A DNA stretch of 42,913 bases from Plectonema cf. radiosum LEGE 06105 (GCF_015207665.1 NZ_JADEWL010000051.1:1-42913); one strand, 5' to 3'. Positions 18,272-25,857 are shown, numbered from the stretch's first letter. Translations and numbers: made by a program. Notes: generated from the sequence alone by a model not told the origin.

Positions 18272-18325
18272 AGTAGATGCACCCTGATGATCTGGAGAGC
18301 TACCAAGTGGCTCTCCGTTTTTTTT
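18272..18325 (+). ncRNA. Tandem small RNA unit 1
   Basis: The predicted start is about 7 nt after the -10-like TATATT at 18260-18265. The RNA holds the AGATGCACCCTGATG block and a stem GGAGAGCUAC/GUGGCUCUCC closed by a CAA loop, followed by T8. The upstream GGGGGTATCACCCC inverted repeat is at 18231-18244. Ends are estimated from promoter and terminator positions. Confidence 0.72.
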
Positions 18326-18451
18326 GGAAATTTATACTGCATCGGGATAATCGCGCCATAACTTCCGTTACACTACTTAAAAAAATATTTTAGATCAAAC
18401 AATTTTGCAAAGGGGTACAATCCCTCATGTCATAAATGGTATTATGTGATA

Positions 18452-18502
18452 ATCAGATGCACCCTGATGTTTAGAGAGCTATACAGATGGCTCTCTTTTT
18501 TA
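18452..18502 (+). ncRNA. Tandem small RNA unit 2 (most diverged)
   Basis: The unit keeps the AGATGCACCCTGATG block but has changed hairpin bases that preserve pairing: AGAGAGCUAU pairs with AUGGCUCUCU where unit 1 has GGAGAGCUAC and GUGGCUCUCC. The -10-like sequence is TATTAT at 18440-18445. The upstream inverted repeat is degraded here (GGGGTACAATCCC). Confidence 0.65.
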
Positions 18503-18597
18503 TTTTTTCATATTTAATCCCCATTTCTTCGTAAAAATTTCACAAAAATTTAAATAAGGGGTATCGCCCCCTGGGCAATTGATGATATACTATGTTA

Positions 18598-18651
18598 AGT
18601 AGATGCACCCTGATGATCCGGAGAGCTACCTAAATGGCTCTCTTTTTTTTT
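18598..18651 (+). ncRNA. Tandem small RNA unit 3
   Basis: The -10-like TATACT is at 18586-18591 and the upstream inverted repeat GGGGTATCGCCCC starts at 18558. The RNA contains the invariant block and a GAGAGCUA/UGGCUCUC stem with a longer loop, followed by a run of nine T. Confidence 0.72.
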
Positions 18652-18769
18652 GCCTTTTTCCTACTTCTAGATAATAATACTGAAACGCAAACAAATTATT
18701 TACGAAAACTTAATCAAAACTTAAACAAGGGGGTGTCACCCCCTGGGCAATTAATGATATAGTATGTTA

Positions 18770-18823
18770 AGTAGATGCACCCTGATGATCCGGAGAGCTA
18801 CCAAGTGGCTCTCTCTTTTTTTT
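18770..18823 (+). ncRNA. Tandem small RNA unit 4
   Basis: The -10-like TATAGT is at 18758-18763 and the upstream inverted repeat GGGGGTGTCACCCCC at 18729-18743. The RNA contains the invariant block and the GAGAGCUAC/GUGGCUCUC stem with T8 behind it. It lies about 170 bp before argJ. Confidence 0.72.
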
Positions 18824-18991
18824 GGGCATTTATACGGAGTTAGGATGAAGGTTAGAGGTCAAAGGTGTAATAACCATCAACTGTCAAATAACTCCTAACC
18901 ATTAATAACTAATAAGTTACCATTAAGTGTTGACTAATATATTGATATAATCCCCGTACTATTGCGGCGATCAAAATGTAGGGGAAGAGTA

Positions 18992-20305
18992 ATGAGTGAG
19001 TGGCGAGAAATAAGTGGTGGTGTTACAGCACCGAAAGGATATAAAGCATCTGGAATCGCCGCAGGGCTGAAACCTTCAGGTGCGCCAGATTTAGCATTAA
19101 TCGTCTCAGATGTAGAGGCGATCGCCGCAGGTGTGTTCACGATTTCCCAGGTGAGTGCGGCTTGTGTAGATTATTGTCGTCAGCGGTTGCTTGCAGCCCA
19201 AAGCGCTCGTGCGATTCTCTGTAATGCGGGACAAGCTAACGCTTCTACGGGTAATCAAGGTTGGTTGGATGCGCTGGAAAGTGCGATGATTTTGGGGCAA
19301 GTGCTGAATATTTCTTCAAAGTCGGTGTTGCTGGCTTCAACTGGGGTGATTGGACAAAGAATTAAGATGGATGCTTTGAAAACGGGTATACCCAAGTTAG
19401 TGGAAGCGCTTTCGGAAACTGGTTCCGATGCAGCCGCAAAGGGGATAATTACTACAGATTTAGTGACAAAATCGATTGCCTTAGAAACAACTATACATGA
19501 TAGACCAGTGCGAGTCGGCGGAATTGCGAAAGGTTCGGGAATGATTCATCCAAATATGGCGACAATGTTGGCATTTGTCACTTGCGATGCTGCGGTTTCC
19601 CCTGGGTTGTGGCAAGAAATGTTGAGTCGTGCTGCTGACAAGAGTTTTAATGCAATTACCGTCGATGGCGATACTAGTACTAACGATAGTTTAATTGCTT
19701 TAGCTAACGGACAATCTCGTACCCCAGCAATTACTGAAATGGGTGCAGAAGCTGAGAAATTAGAAGCAATGTTAACCGCAGTTTGTCAGCATTTAGCAAA
19801 GGCGATCGCCCGCGACGGTGAAGGTGCAACTTGTTTGATAGAAGTGCAAGTCAGCGGTGCATTGGATGAAAAATCAGCGTTGAAAATAGCTAAAACCATT
19901 GCTGGTTCATCGTTAGTCAAGTCTGCAATCTTTGGACGCGATCCAAATTGGGGAAGAATTGCTGCTGCTGCTGGACGTGCTGGGGTACCATTTGAGCAAA
20001 GTGATTTAAGAATTCAAATGGGGGATTTTTTATTAATGGAAAAAGGACAACCGCTGCAATTTGATCGAAAAGCAGCGAGTGCATATTTAAAACAAACAGC
20101 AGCGGAATCTTCTTTACCTTCAGATTTTGTCGCGACTAATAATAGCAATGATTTAACCGTTGTTCGAGATACGTTAAATACGCAAAGGATAGATAATCCG
20201 GTAATAATTGACGTGAGTGTTGGGAATGGTTCGGGTGCAGGTAAAGCTTGGGGATGCGATTTGAGTTACGATTACGTGAAGATTAATGCGGAGTATACAA
20301 CATAG
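18992..20305 (+). CDS. argJ: Bifunctional glutamate N-acetyltransferase/N-acetylglutamate synthase
   Basis: ArgJ transfers the acetyl group from N-acetylornithine to glutamate, recycling it in arginine synthesis. The 437-residue protein shows GVTAPKGYKASGIAAGLK, the NAGQANASTGNQG segment, STGVIGQRI, and the autoproteolysis site KGSGMIHPNMATML where cleavage before the Thr of MATML generates alpha and beta chains. GDTSTNDS and FGRDPNWGRI are also family hallmarks. The ATG at 18992 follows AGGGGAAGAG; a TTG at 18962 would add ten atypical residues. It is complete. Confidence 0.96.
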   Translation: MSEWREISGGVTAPKGYKASGIAAGLKPSGAPDLALIVSDVEAIAAGVFTISQVSAACVDYCRQRLLAAQSARAILCNAGQANASTGNQGWLDALESAMILGQVLNISSKSVLLASTGVIGQRIKMDALKTGIPKLVEALSETGSDAAAKGIITTDLVTKSIALETTIHDRPVRVGGIAKGSGMIHPNMATMLAFVTCDAAVSPGLWQEMLSRAADKSFNAITVDGDTSTNDSLIALANGQSRTPAITEMGAEAEKLEAMLTAVCQHLAKAIARDGEGATCLIEVQVSGALDEKSALKIAKTIAGSSLVKSAIFGRDPNWGRIAAAAGRAGVPFEQSDLRIQMGDFLLMEKGQPLQFDRKAASAYLKQTAAESSLPSDFVATNNSNDLTVVRDTLNTQRIDNPVIIDVSVGNGSGAGKAWGCDLSYDYVKINAEYTT

Positions 20306-20600
20306 TAGTTCATGCCATTACTTTTAAATCAGTGAACAGTAAACACTCCTAGTATGGTGTTCTATTTAAACCAATACAGAAGACGCGCTCCCACCTTCAA
20401 GGGTGGGGGACTTAAACTTTCCCAAATATAAACGTGACTGATAACTGATAACTGTTAAATGTTTGTAGTTGGGATACACACCCTTGGTTTGAGCGATAAA
20501 AGCTGCTAAGCAGCCGCTTCGCTAACGCAACTACGAACCCAGCAAAACTAATGACACGGACTAAATTACAAATGTTTAACAGGACATGAGTTTTGTATTT
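20306..20600. other. Intergenic region with dispersed repeats
   Basis: It holds a hairpin at 20389-20411 (CCCACC paired with GGGTGG, near a CGCGCT), of a type often seen near IS200/IS605 ends, and a dispersed repeat at 20461-20540. A leftward open frame across these repeats is not accepted as a gene. Confidence 0.6.
20461..20540. repeat. Dispersed repeat, copy A, with internal insertion
   Basis: It starts GTTTGTAGTTGGG and ends GCAACTACGAACCC. The reverse complement of 36992-37046 has the same ends and the same core TTTGAGCGATAAA. Copy A carries about 24 additional bases (around 20501-20526) that include GCTAAGCAGC and a CGCTTCGCTAACGC motif, a short insertion absent from copy B. Confidence 0.75.
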
Positions 20601-20633
20601 CCTCACAAGTTCCTCAAACTTAATTGTTACTCT
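20601..20633 (+). promoter_or_regulatory. Conserved stress promoter, copy 1
   Basis: The sequence is CCTCACAAGTTCCTCAAA, nine bases, then TACTCT as -10. It has the same spacing as seven other sites in the window. The predicted start is near 20640, about 105 nt before the tail-anchored protein gene. Confidence 0.75.
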
Positions 20634-20744
20634 AAAAATCATCAGCTTTCATCTGCTTCTGGAAAACTACTTTCACACTAAAACTCACTCAAATTCCATA
20701 TCTAGCTGATAATTTTCACTTAAAAATCTTTTAGGAGCATCAAA

Positions 20745-21038
20745 ATGAAAATACAACCGGAATATTCAGCAGCTGAACTATATAAATTACAAACAATTAA
20801 GAATGAAATTGAAAGTTTACGAAAACAACTAATAGAAATAGACCAAGAAGTTGGAGAAATTAAACAAAATTTTCCTTATTTAGAAAAAGAGCAAGCAAAA
20901 ACTTATTCTCCAGAATTTTCTCATAAAAATAATTTTCACCCTGAATTATTAGAAGAAGAAAATGTCGAAAAACCTTGGGGAAATTATATACTGGTTGTTT
21001 TAATTGTGTTTTATTTTGTGGTAATGAGTTTTCTCTAA
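20745..21038 (+). CDS. Small tail-anchored coiled-coil protein
   Basis: This 97-residue protein is mostly a charged alpha-helical, coiled-coil-like domain (about 8-45; LYKLQTIKNEIESLRKQL, EIDQEVGEIKQN) and ends in one hydrophobic segment (ILVVLIVFYFVVMSFL) at the extreme C-terminus. This topology suggests a cytoplasmic protein anchored to the plasma or thylakoid membrane. The ATG follows a good TTAGGAG site. No family is recognised. A copy of the conserved stress promoter lies upstream, so it probably belongs to the same regulon as the island starting at 24.7 kb. Confidence 0.75.
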   Translation: MKIQPEYSAAELYKLQTIKNEIESLRKQLIEIDQEVGEIKQNFPYLEKEQAKTYSPEFSHKNNFHPELLEEENVEKPWGNYILVVLIVFYFVVMSFL

Positions 21039-21098
21039 TATTTCCTTATCTTCTTAATGATTTTTTTGGTAAAATTTTTTAATCAATAAAATGCGGTC

Positions 21099-22655
21099 AT
21101 GAAAAATTCTTCGACCGATATCATAATTATCGGTGCGGGTATCTCCGGGTTAGCATCAGGTTGCTATGGTCAAATGAATGGTTACAGCACCAAAATATTT
21201 GAGATGCACAATTTACCTGGTGGTTTGTGTACTGCTTGGAACCGTAACGGATATGTTTTTGATGGTTGCATTCATTATTTGTTTGGTTCCGGGAAAGGAC
21301 AACCATTTTATAGTATGTGGGAAGAACTGGGAGCAGTTCAAGGTAGACGATTTGTTAATCACGATGAATTAATACGTGTTAGCGAATCGGGAGGTAAAAC
21401 CCTCATTGTCTACAGTAACCCCGACAAATTGGAATCACATCTCAAACAACTTTCACCTGTTGATAGTCAATTAATTAACACCTTTTGTCAAGGGATTCGG
21501 GTTTTGACAAGCTTCGATTTATCATTACTCCAACAAAAACCCAAAGCTTTGATGGGAATTGCAGATTTGTGGAATTTAGGTCGAAAAATGCTCCCGTTCA
21601 TGGGAACCTTAGCTAAATGGGGTACAATCTCTGCGGAAGATTTTGCTAAACGTTTTCAAGACCCGTTTTTACGTAAAGCAATTCCCCAGATGTTTGCATG
21701 GAAAGATATTCCGGTGATGGTGGGGATGTCCTTATTAGCATATATGTACAATAAAAATGCTGGTTTTCCTCTAGGTGCATCCCTGGAGTTTGCTCGTGCC
21801 ATCGAAAAGCGCTATTTGGAATTAGGTGGTCAAATTTACTATAATTCTCAAGTCGAACGGGTGTTAGTGGAGAACGATACAGCAATTGGTGTGCGACTGT
21901 ATAATAACGAATCATATCAAAGCGATTCCTTCGGAAAGCTTCGCTTACGCGTTATTTCTGCTTGTGATGGACGCGGTACATTGTTTGACTTACTTCGGGG
22001 TGAATACGTAGACGAAGAAATGGAGATGCTTTATGACGGTTATTTCCCTGTACACTCGCAATTACAAGTATCTTTGGGTGTTAACCGCGATTTGTCAAAA
22101 GAACCCCACTGGGTAACTTATTTACTAAATCAACCAGTAGTAATTGCTGGTGAGGAGTGCAGGGAAATTAGTGTAAAACATTACTGCTTTGATCCTTCGT
22201 TAGCTCCACCGGGGAAGTCAGTTTTAATCGTAATGTTGAAAACATCATATGATTATTGGCAGCGAATTTACGGAAGAAAAATTTATGATGCCGAGCAAAT
22301 CCAAGAATCGGGTATTTTAATTGATTTATTAGCAGAGTTTTATCCCGGTATTAAAGCTGATATTGAATATATTGATGTCGCTACACCAATGAGCTACGAA
22401 CGCTATACGGGGAATTGGCAAGGTTCAAGTTGTGGTTGGTTGCTAACTAAACAGACAATGGGAATGATGATTTCTGGTATACCTAAAACTCTACCAAATT
22501 TAAGTAATTTTTACATGGTTGGGCAGTGGGTAGAACCGGGTGGAAGCTTGCCAGTAGTTGCCATGTCAGGACGTAATATTATTCAGCAGATTTGTCACGA
22601 AGATAACAAAGTGTTCCAAGTAAATATTCCTCAATCAGAAGGATTTAAGATATAA
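21099..22655 (+). CDS. FAD-dependent phytoene desaturase-like oxidoreductase
   Basis: The 518-residue protein starts with an FAD-binding Rossmann motif (IIIIGAGISGLASGC; GxGxxG at 12-17), then IFEMHNLPGGLCTAW and an FDGCIHYLFG segment, as in the CrtI/CrtO/CrtH superfamily of carotenoid desaturases, ketolases and isomerases. The C-terminal motif FYMVGQWVEPGGSLPVVAMSGRNI is the second FAD-contacting signature. It lies 61 bp after the tail-anchored protein gene. Many such proteins are not carotenoid enzymes, so the substrate is not assigned. Confidence 0.88.
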   Translation: MKNSSTDIIIIGAGISGLASGCYGQMNGYSTKIFEMHNLPGGLCTAWNRNGYVFDGCIHYLFGSGKGQPFYSMWEELGAVQGRRFVNHDELIRVSESGGKTLIVYSNPDKLESHLKQLSPVDSQLINTFCQGIRVLTSFDLSLLQQKPKALMGIADLWNLGRKMLPFMGTLAKWGTISAEDFAKRFQDPFLRKAIPQMFAWKDIPVMVGMSLLAYMYNKNAGFPLGASLEFARAIEKRYLELGGQIYYNSQVERVLVENDTAIGVRLYNNESYQSDSFGKLRLRVISACDGRGTLFDLLRGEYVDEEMEMLYDGYFPVHSQLQVSLGVNRDLSKEPHWVTYLLNQPVVIAGEECREISVKHYCFDPSLAPPGKSVLIVMLKTSYDYWQRIYGRKIYDAEQIQESGILIDLLAEFYPGIKADIEYIDVATPMSYERYTGNWQGSSCGWLLTKQTMGMMISGIPKTLPNLSNFYMVGQWVEPGGSLPVVAMSGRNIIQQICHEDNKVFQVNIPQSEGFKI

Positions 22656-22665
22656 ACATTGAGAT

Positions 22666-23496
22666 TTAAAAAAATTCTGCTTGTTCAATATTTGCGCGGA
22701 AAAAATCAAAATATTTGTCTGTACCAAACCACCAACCTGCATTTATTTGAGAAGGAATTGTAAATCCTCCAAATGTCCGTTCTTCTAAGACTTCTCCACC
22801 AAAAGGAATATAAGTATAGCTACCATCTTCAGTTTTATCTCCCCAACGCGGTAAAGACATTTTTAACAGCTTACCGTTTGAGTCTATAACAAATGTTAGG
22901 GTAACAGATTCGTCATCAACTTTCATATTTGCTTCAATAGTATTATCATCAATTACCTGCCAACTTACACAATTTTGTGGTAATAAAGCTGAAGGTAGCC
23001 AGAAAGATTCTCCCACGAGTCTACCAATACTAGAACGAGTGATATCTTGATTATGAGCATTTACAACTGGGATAATTCCCCATATAGAAAACCGTATTCG
23101 ACCAAAATTATTAAAATAATAATCACCGCCGATAAATTTAATTAAACCGCTACCAATATTGGCTTGCCAAACAAATCCTTTGAATGCGCGGATAATTTGT
23201 TCGGCTTCCATGGGTAGCCAAGATTTATCTGTTGATAACCTAAAACTACCATTCATTTTCAATTTTACAGATTTAGCTAAGAGAGTTCCTGGTTCAATTG
23301 CGTGGAGAAAGTAACGCTGTACGGGTTGCGGCAATTCTGCAACCATTTCCGTAGTAAAAATATTATTACTCGAACTTGTTTCTAAAGAATGCCAAATTTT
23401 ATTTACTTGCTTACGCTCTGTTAAAAAATTAAGATAAAGAGCGATTAATGAGAAAGCAATTAATGCAGTAATAACTATTAAAATTTTCAAAATCAT
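22666..23496 (-). CDS. DUF6544-like membrane-anchored protein
   Basis: The 276-residue protein has a single N-terminal membrane helix (about 3-24) and a soluble domain with the pattern LPQPVQRYFLHAIEPGTLLAKSVKLKMNGSFR, RAFKGFVWQANIG and a final TIPSQINAGWWFGTDKYFDFFRANI. This fits the DUF6544 (DUF6920) family of uncharacterised proteins. The gene converges with the oxidoreductase gene, 10 bp between stops. No catalytic residues are known for the family. Confidence 0.75.
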   Translation of the reverse strand: MILKILIVITALIAFSLIALYLNFLTERKQVNKIWHSLETSSSNNIFTTEMVAELPQPVQRYFLHAIEPGTLLAKSVKLKMNGSFRLSTDKSWLPMEAEQIIRAFKGFVWQANIGSGLIKFIGGDYYFNNFGRIRFSIWGIIPVVNAHNQDITRSSIGRLVGESFWLPSALLPQNCVSWQVIDDNTIEANMKVDDESVTLTFVIDSNGKLLKMSLPRWGDKTEDGSYTYIPFGGEVLEERTFGGFTIPSQINAGWWFGTDKYFDFFRANIEQAEFF

Positions 23497-23608
23497 TTTG
23501 ATTTTTCACAATATCCTAATGATTAAATTAAACCAAAAATGTGAATAAATCGTGATATTTTTATGGCTTATTGAGACTATTTATCAGATATTTATTAAAA
23601 TGTAGGAA

Positions 23609-24493
23609 TCAATTATCCAGCACTTTTCTATCACGACGATTATCTAATAAGTAAAACAGTAATACACCCAAACCAAAAATATTGGCTACTGACATGATTA
23701 ATCCGCCTAATAATGGAATTAAACCGATTAAACCTAAAATTAGCATTCCGATCAGAAATTTTTGTACGGTCGATTTTTCTGTTTCTTTCATACTTTGTTC
23801 TCCCAGCCACAGCGCTACACCGAGAGTTCCGAGTATCACTGCAACGTAAATCATCAAACCAACTAAGGGTAATAACGGAATTCCAATTAAGGTAATTGTT
23901 AACAAAATTATTGATACAATTACGGCGAGCAAACCACCTAAACCCCATAAACCACTTTGTAGAGGATATCGATTCAGGATAGTTGCTAAACTAGGTAGAA
24001 AATTAGGTCGCCACTTAATAATTAAAACACCGAAAATAGCGCCTAAAATGATTTTAAAGATATGAAAAGCACTACCAAAAAAATATCGGACTACAAAGCT
24101 ATTAATTCCTCTTCTTTTCGCACCATAAACTCCCCATCCGCTAAGTGTACCGGAGGAACCAGCAATATTAGCTCCTTCTTCAGCAATTACTTCACCTCCC
24201 ACTGCATAAGCATCACCATCAACACGGGCATTTCTTTGTAAAATTACATCTCCATCAATGGCGATCGCCGTTTGTCTGACTCTTGCACCTTCTTCAATAG
24301 TTACATCTCCCCCGATAGCATGAGCATTTTCTACAACTGTATTCTTCGTAACCCTGACATCACCGCCTACTCGGATAATATTATCGTTGTTAATATTGAT
24401 GTCAGCCTGTGCCAAAGCCATTGTTGAAAATAAAATAGCACTCAAAATTGAGATTAATACCAAATATAACCAGTTTTTTCTCAAATACTTCAT
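23609..24493 (-). CDS. Bactofilin-like polymer-forming membrane protein
   Basis: The 294-residue protein has an N-terminal signal-like helix (about 8-29), a beta-helix domain (about 30-115) with repeating G-D-V/A units (VGGDVRVTKNTVV, AIGGDVTIEEGARV, AIDGDVILQRNARV, AVGGEVIAEEGANI) as in bactofilins, and four membrane helices (about 135-290). The export signal suggests that the beta-helix faces the periplasm, unlike cytoplasmic bactofilins. Its role is unknown; an envelope scaffolding function is an inference. Confidence 0.75.
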   Translation of the reverse strand: MKYLRKNWLYLVLISILSAILFSTMALAQADININNDNIIRVGGDVRVTKNTVVENAHAIGGDVTIEEGARVRQTAIAIDGDVILQRNARVDGDAYAVGGEVIAEEGANIAGSSGTLSGWGVYGAKRRGINSFVVRYFFGSAFHIFKIILGAIFGVLIIKWRPNFLPSLATILNRYPLQSGLWGLGGLLAVIVSIILLTITLIGIPLLPLVGLMIYVAVILGTLGVALWLGEQSMKETEKSTVQKFLIGMLILGLIGLIPLLGGLIMSVANIFGLGVLLFYLLDNRRDRKVLDN

Positions 24494-24570
24494 GGCTGAT
24501 TCCTGATTTATAGCTGTTTGAATTTCTATAAAGTCTCAAGGGAAGAAGAAGGAAGATGTAAAATTATTAA

Positions 24571-24670
24571 CTCCTCAGCCCTAACTCCTAACCCCTCACC
24601 CCTCACCCCTAACTCCTAACCCCTAACTCCTCACCCCTAACTCCTAACCCCTAACTCCTAACCCCTAACT
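24571..24670. repeat. Heptanucleotide tandem repeat (CTAACTC/CTAACCC)
   Basis: About 14 imperfect copies of the heptamer CTAACTC, CTAACCC or CTCACCC run up to the stop codon of the CBS-CP12 gene. It is the same repeat type as the 24-copy array at 41401. Confidence 0.93.
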
Positions 24671-24672
24671 GA

Positions 24673-25299
24673 TTAACCGCTGCACCAATCATCGTACATC
24701 TGTCCTTGCATTGCTTCTGGAAACTCTTCGCAATATTCTTCAAAAGCTGTTTTAGGAATTTTTTTGGCTTCTTGATGGGCTAACTCAGCTTGTAGTTCAT
24801 CGACAATATCCCAAGCTGCGGCACATTCTTCGGAGCGAGGAGAAGTTTGACTACAAGCAAGGCGGGCTTTTCTAATTGCATCCTGGAGTTCTTGTTCTAA
24901 TACCACTACCCTAGGTAACTCCAGAAATTTACTTTCATTAATGATATCGACTAGCGAAATTATACCCATCAATTCTCCTTGAATCACGGGTGCGCGGAGT
25001 AAGTGATACTGGGCAAACAACCGCGCTACATATTCCACACCCAAATCAGGATTGATTACTATACAGGGTTTACTCATTATTTCATACACCCGTACTTTGC
25101 TAGGGTCTTTACCAAAAGCAATTACTTTATAAACTATATCTGCTTCAGTAATAATGCCGTAGGCATCTTGGTCATGACGACGTTCTACAATTAATGCGTG
25201 CCATCCTCTTGATTGCATTAATTTAACTGCTTCTGCCACAGTTGCGGAACTGCGAATAGTGGCAACATCTGTAGTCATAATGTCTGCTGCTCTCAACAT
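24673..25299 (-). CDS. CBS-CP12 fusion protein
   Basis: This 208-residue protein has two CBS domains (about 1-60 and 68-125; AADIMTTDVATI and VYEIMSKPCIVI) and a C-terminal CP12-like domain (about 140-208) with AAWDIVDELQAE, the CP12 core. CP12 scaffolds GAPDH and phosphoribulokinase to slow the Calvin cycle; CBS domains bind adenine nucleotides. The fusion is known in cyanobacteria. Cysteines are C149/C159 and C190/C206. The second pair is spaced by 15 residues; canonical CP12 has 8, and the canonical position is Gly199. It has a good AGAGGTGG ribosome site. A conserved stress promoter lies 326 bp upstream, separated by a MITE-like element. Confidence 0.93.
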   Translation of the reverse strand: MLRAADIMTTDVATIRSSATVAEAVKLMQSRGWHALIVERRHDQDAYGIITEADIVYKVIAFGKDPSKVRVYEIMSKPCIVINPDLGVEYVARLFAQYHLLRAPVIQGELMGIISLVDIINESKFLELPRVVVLEQELQDAIRKARLACSQTSPRSEECAAAWDIVDELQAELAHQEAKKIPKTAFEEYCEEFPEAMQGQMYDDWCSG

Positions 25300-25337
25300 A
25301 ATCCACCTCTGTGGTATTTTCTTTGTTTGGGGAAGGT

Positions 25338-25577
25338 GAGAAGTCGGGTTTTTATAAAAATTGTCTTGTGTTACAGATATTTAAGTAGTTGTGCAAAATT
25401 AATTAGACATTCCGAAACGTTGAAATCCTTGCGTTGGCTTTAGCTTCGCTATACTGCGTAAACGCCTAGCGTGTCGCTTGGGACTCAGCCTGCCCGGAGG
25501 GCTTATGCTTCGTTCCTCGCTTCGGACAATATATAATTAATTTTGCCTAAGCACTTAAGTCAAAAACCCGACTTCTT
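25338..25577. mobile_element. MITE-like element in the leader of the CBS-CP12 gene
   Basis: The ends are inverted: GAGAAGTCGGGTTTTT on the left and AAAAACCCGACTTCTT on the right. Inside, TTAAGT...GCAAAATTAATTA (25381-25405) is mirrored by 25534-25558 with about 21 of 25 positions matching. The middle holds short structured repeats rich in CGCTTCG-like motifs. There is no transposase frame. It lies wholly between the conserved promoter (25625-25657) and the gene start. Confidence 0.65.
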
Positions 25578-25624
25578 AATCGTTGTTTCATTAAAATTAA
25601 ATCACCTCTGAACCCTCTGTTTTT

Positions 25625-25657
25625 GTTATATAAGAATAATTTGAGGAAGTTGTGAGT
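25625..25657 (-). promoter_or_regulatory. Conserved stress promoter, copy 2 (CBS-CP12)
   Basis: Read leftward the site is ACTCACAACTTCCTCAAA, nine bases, then TATAAC as -10. The predicted start is near 25618, giving a leader of about 320 nt that includes the MITE-like element. Confidence 0.72.
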
Positions 25658-25710
25658 GTTCCGAAAGCAAATTAACAATTAATTGAGCTTTTTTTGGATA
25701 CAGATAACCC

Positions 25711-25800
25711 GCATTTCTCACAAACAAGAAGGAAGTTGGAGTGAGTAGTGGGAACATCAATCCGCCACTCAAAGCTTACCACTTATTTGTGAGAAATCCA
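25711..25800. other. Large inverted-repeat structure
   Basis: Perfect 12-bp arms ATTTCTCACAAA (25713-25724) and TTTGTGAGAAAT (25786-25797) enclose about 60 bases with further short self-complementary segments. It lies between the conserved promoter and the terminator at 25821. It could be a structured RNA or a recombination remnant; no gene is visible. Confidence 0.5.
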
Positions 25801-25820
25801 GGATAACTACATAGCTAAAA

Positions 25821-25857
25821 GCAACCGTGATTCTTCAGGAAAATCACGATTGCTTTT
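25821..25857. terminator. Bidirectional rho-independent terminator
   Basis: GCAACCGTGATT pairs with AATCACGATTGC (one mismatch) around a short loop. Both sides have T runs in the reading direction: CTTTTTG rightward and CTTTTAG leftward. It lies about 100 bp beyond the stop of the peptidoglycan-binding protein gene and would end that leftward transcript. Confidence 0.75.

Larger units (their letters stand above)
18231..18823 (+). repeat. Tandem array of four promoter-small RNA-terminator units (NsiR1-like)
   Basis: Four units of 146-180 bp each contain, in order: an inverted repeat of the GGGGTATCACCCC type, a -10-like hexamer (TATATT, TATTAT, TATACT, TATAGT), a nearly invariant AGATGCACCCTGATG block (starts 18275, 18455, 18601, 18773), and a GC-rich hairpin with a T run. 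The linkers between units differ, while the promoter, block and hairpin are kept. NsiR1 of Nostoc sp. PCC 7120 is known to be an approximately 60-nt RNA from a 12-copy tandem array near hetF; the same type of architecture is seen here between gatB and argJ. Sequence identity with NsiR1 was not checked. Confidence 0.85.

Noticed and set aside
18231-18823. Possible CRISPR or simple repeat explanation for the four units
   Set aside because: Repeats are promoter plus hairpin with a T run, linkers vary and only four units exist; it is better explained as tandem RNA genes.
20389-20411. Hairpin resembling an IS200/IS605 end
   Set aside because: No transposase or tnpB remains are visible next to it, so it is kept only as a hairpin within the intergenic entry.
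20412-20642. Leftward 76-codon frame between argJ and the tail-anchored gene
   Set aside because: It runs across a dispersed repeat and a conserved promoter and has no homology that I recognise.
23640-23948. Leftward 102-codon frame inside the bactofilin-like gene
   Set aside because: It is another frame of a well-supported gene with clear beta-helix and membrane segments.
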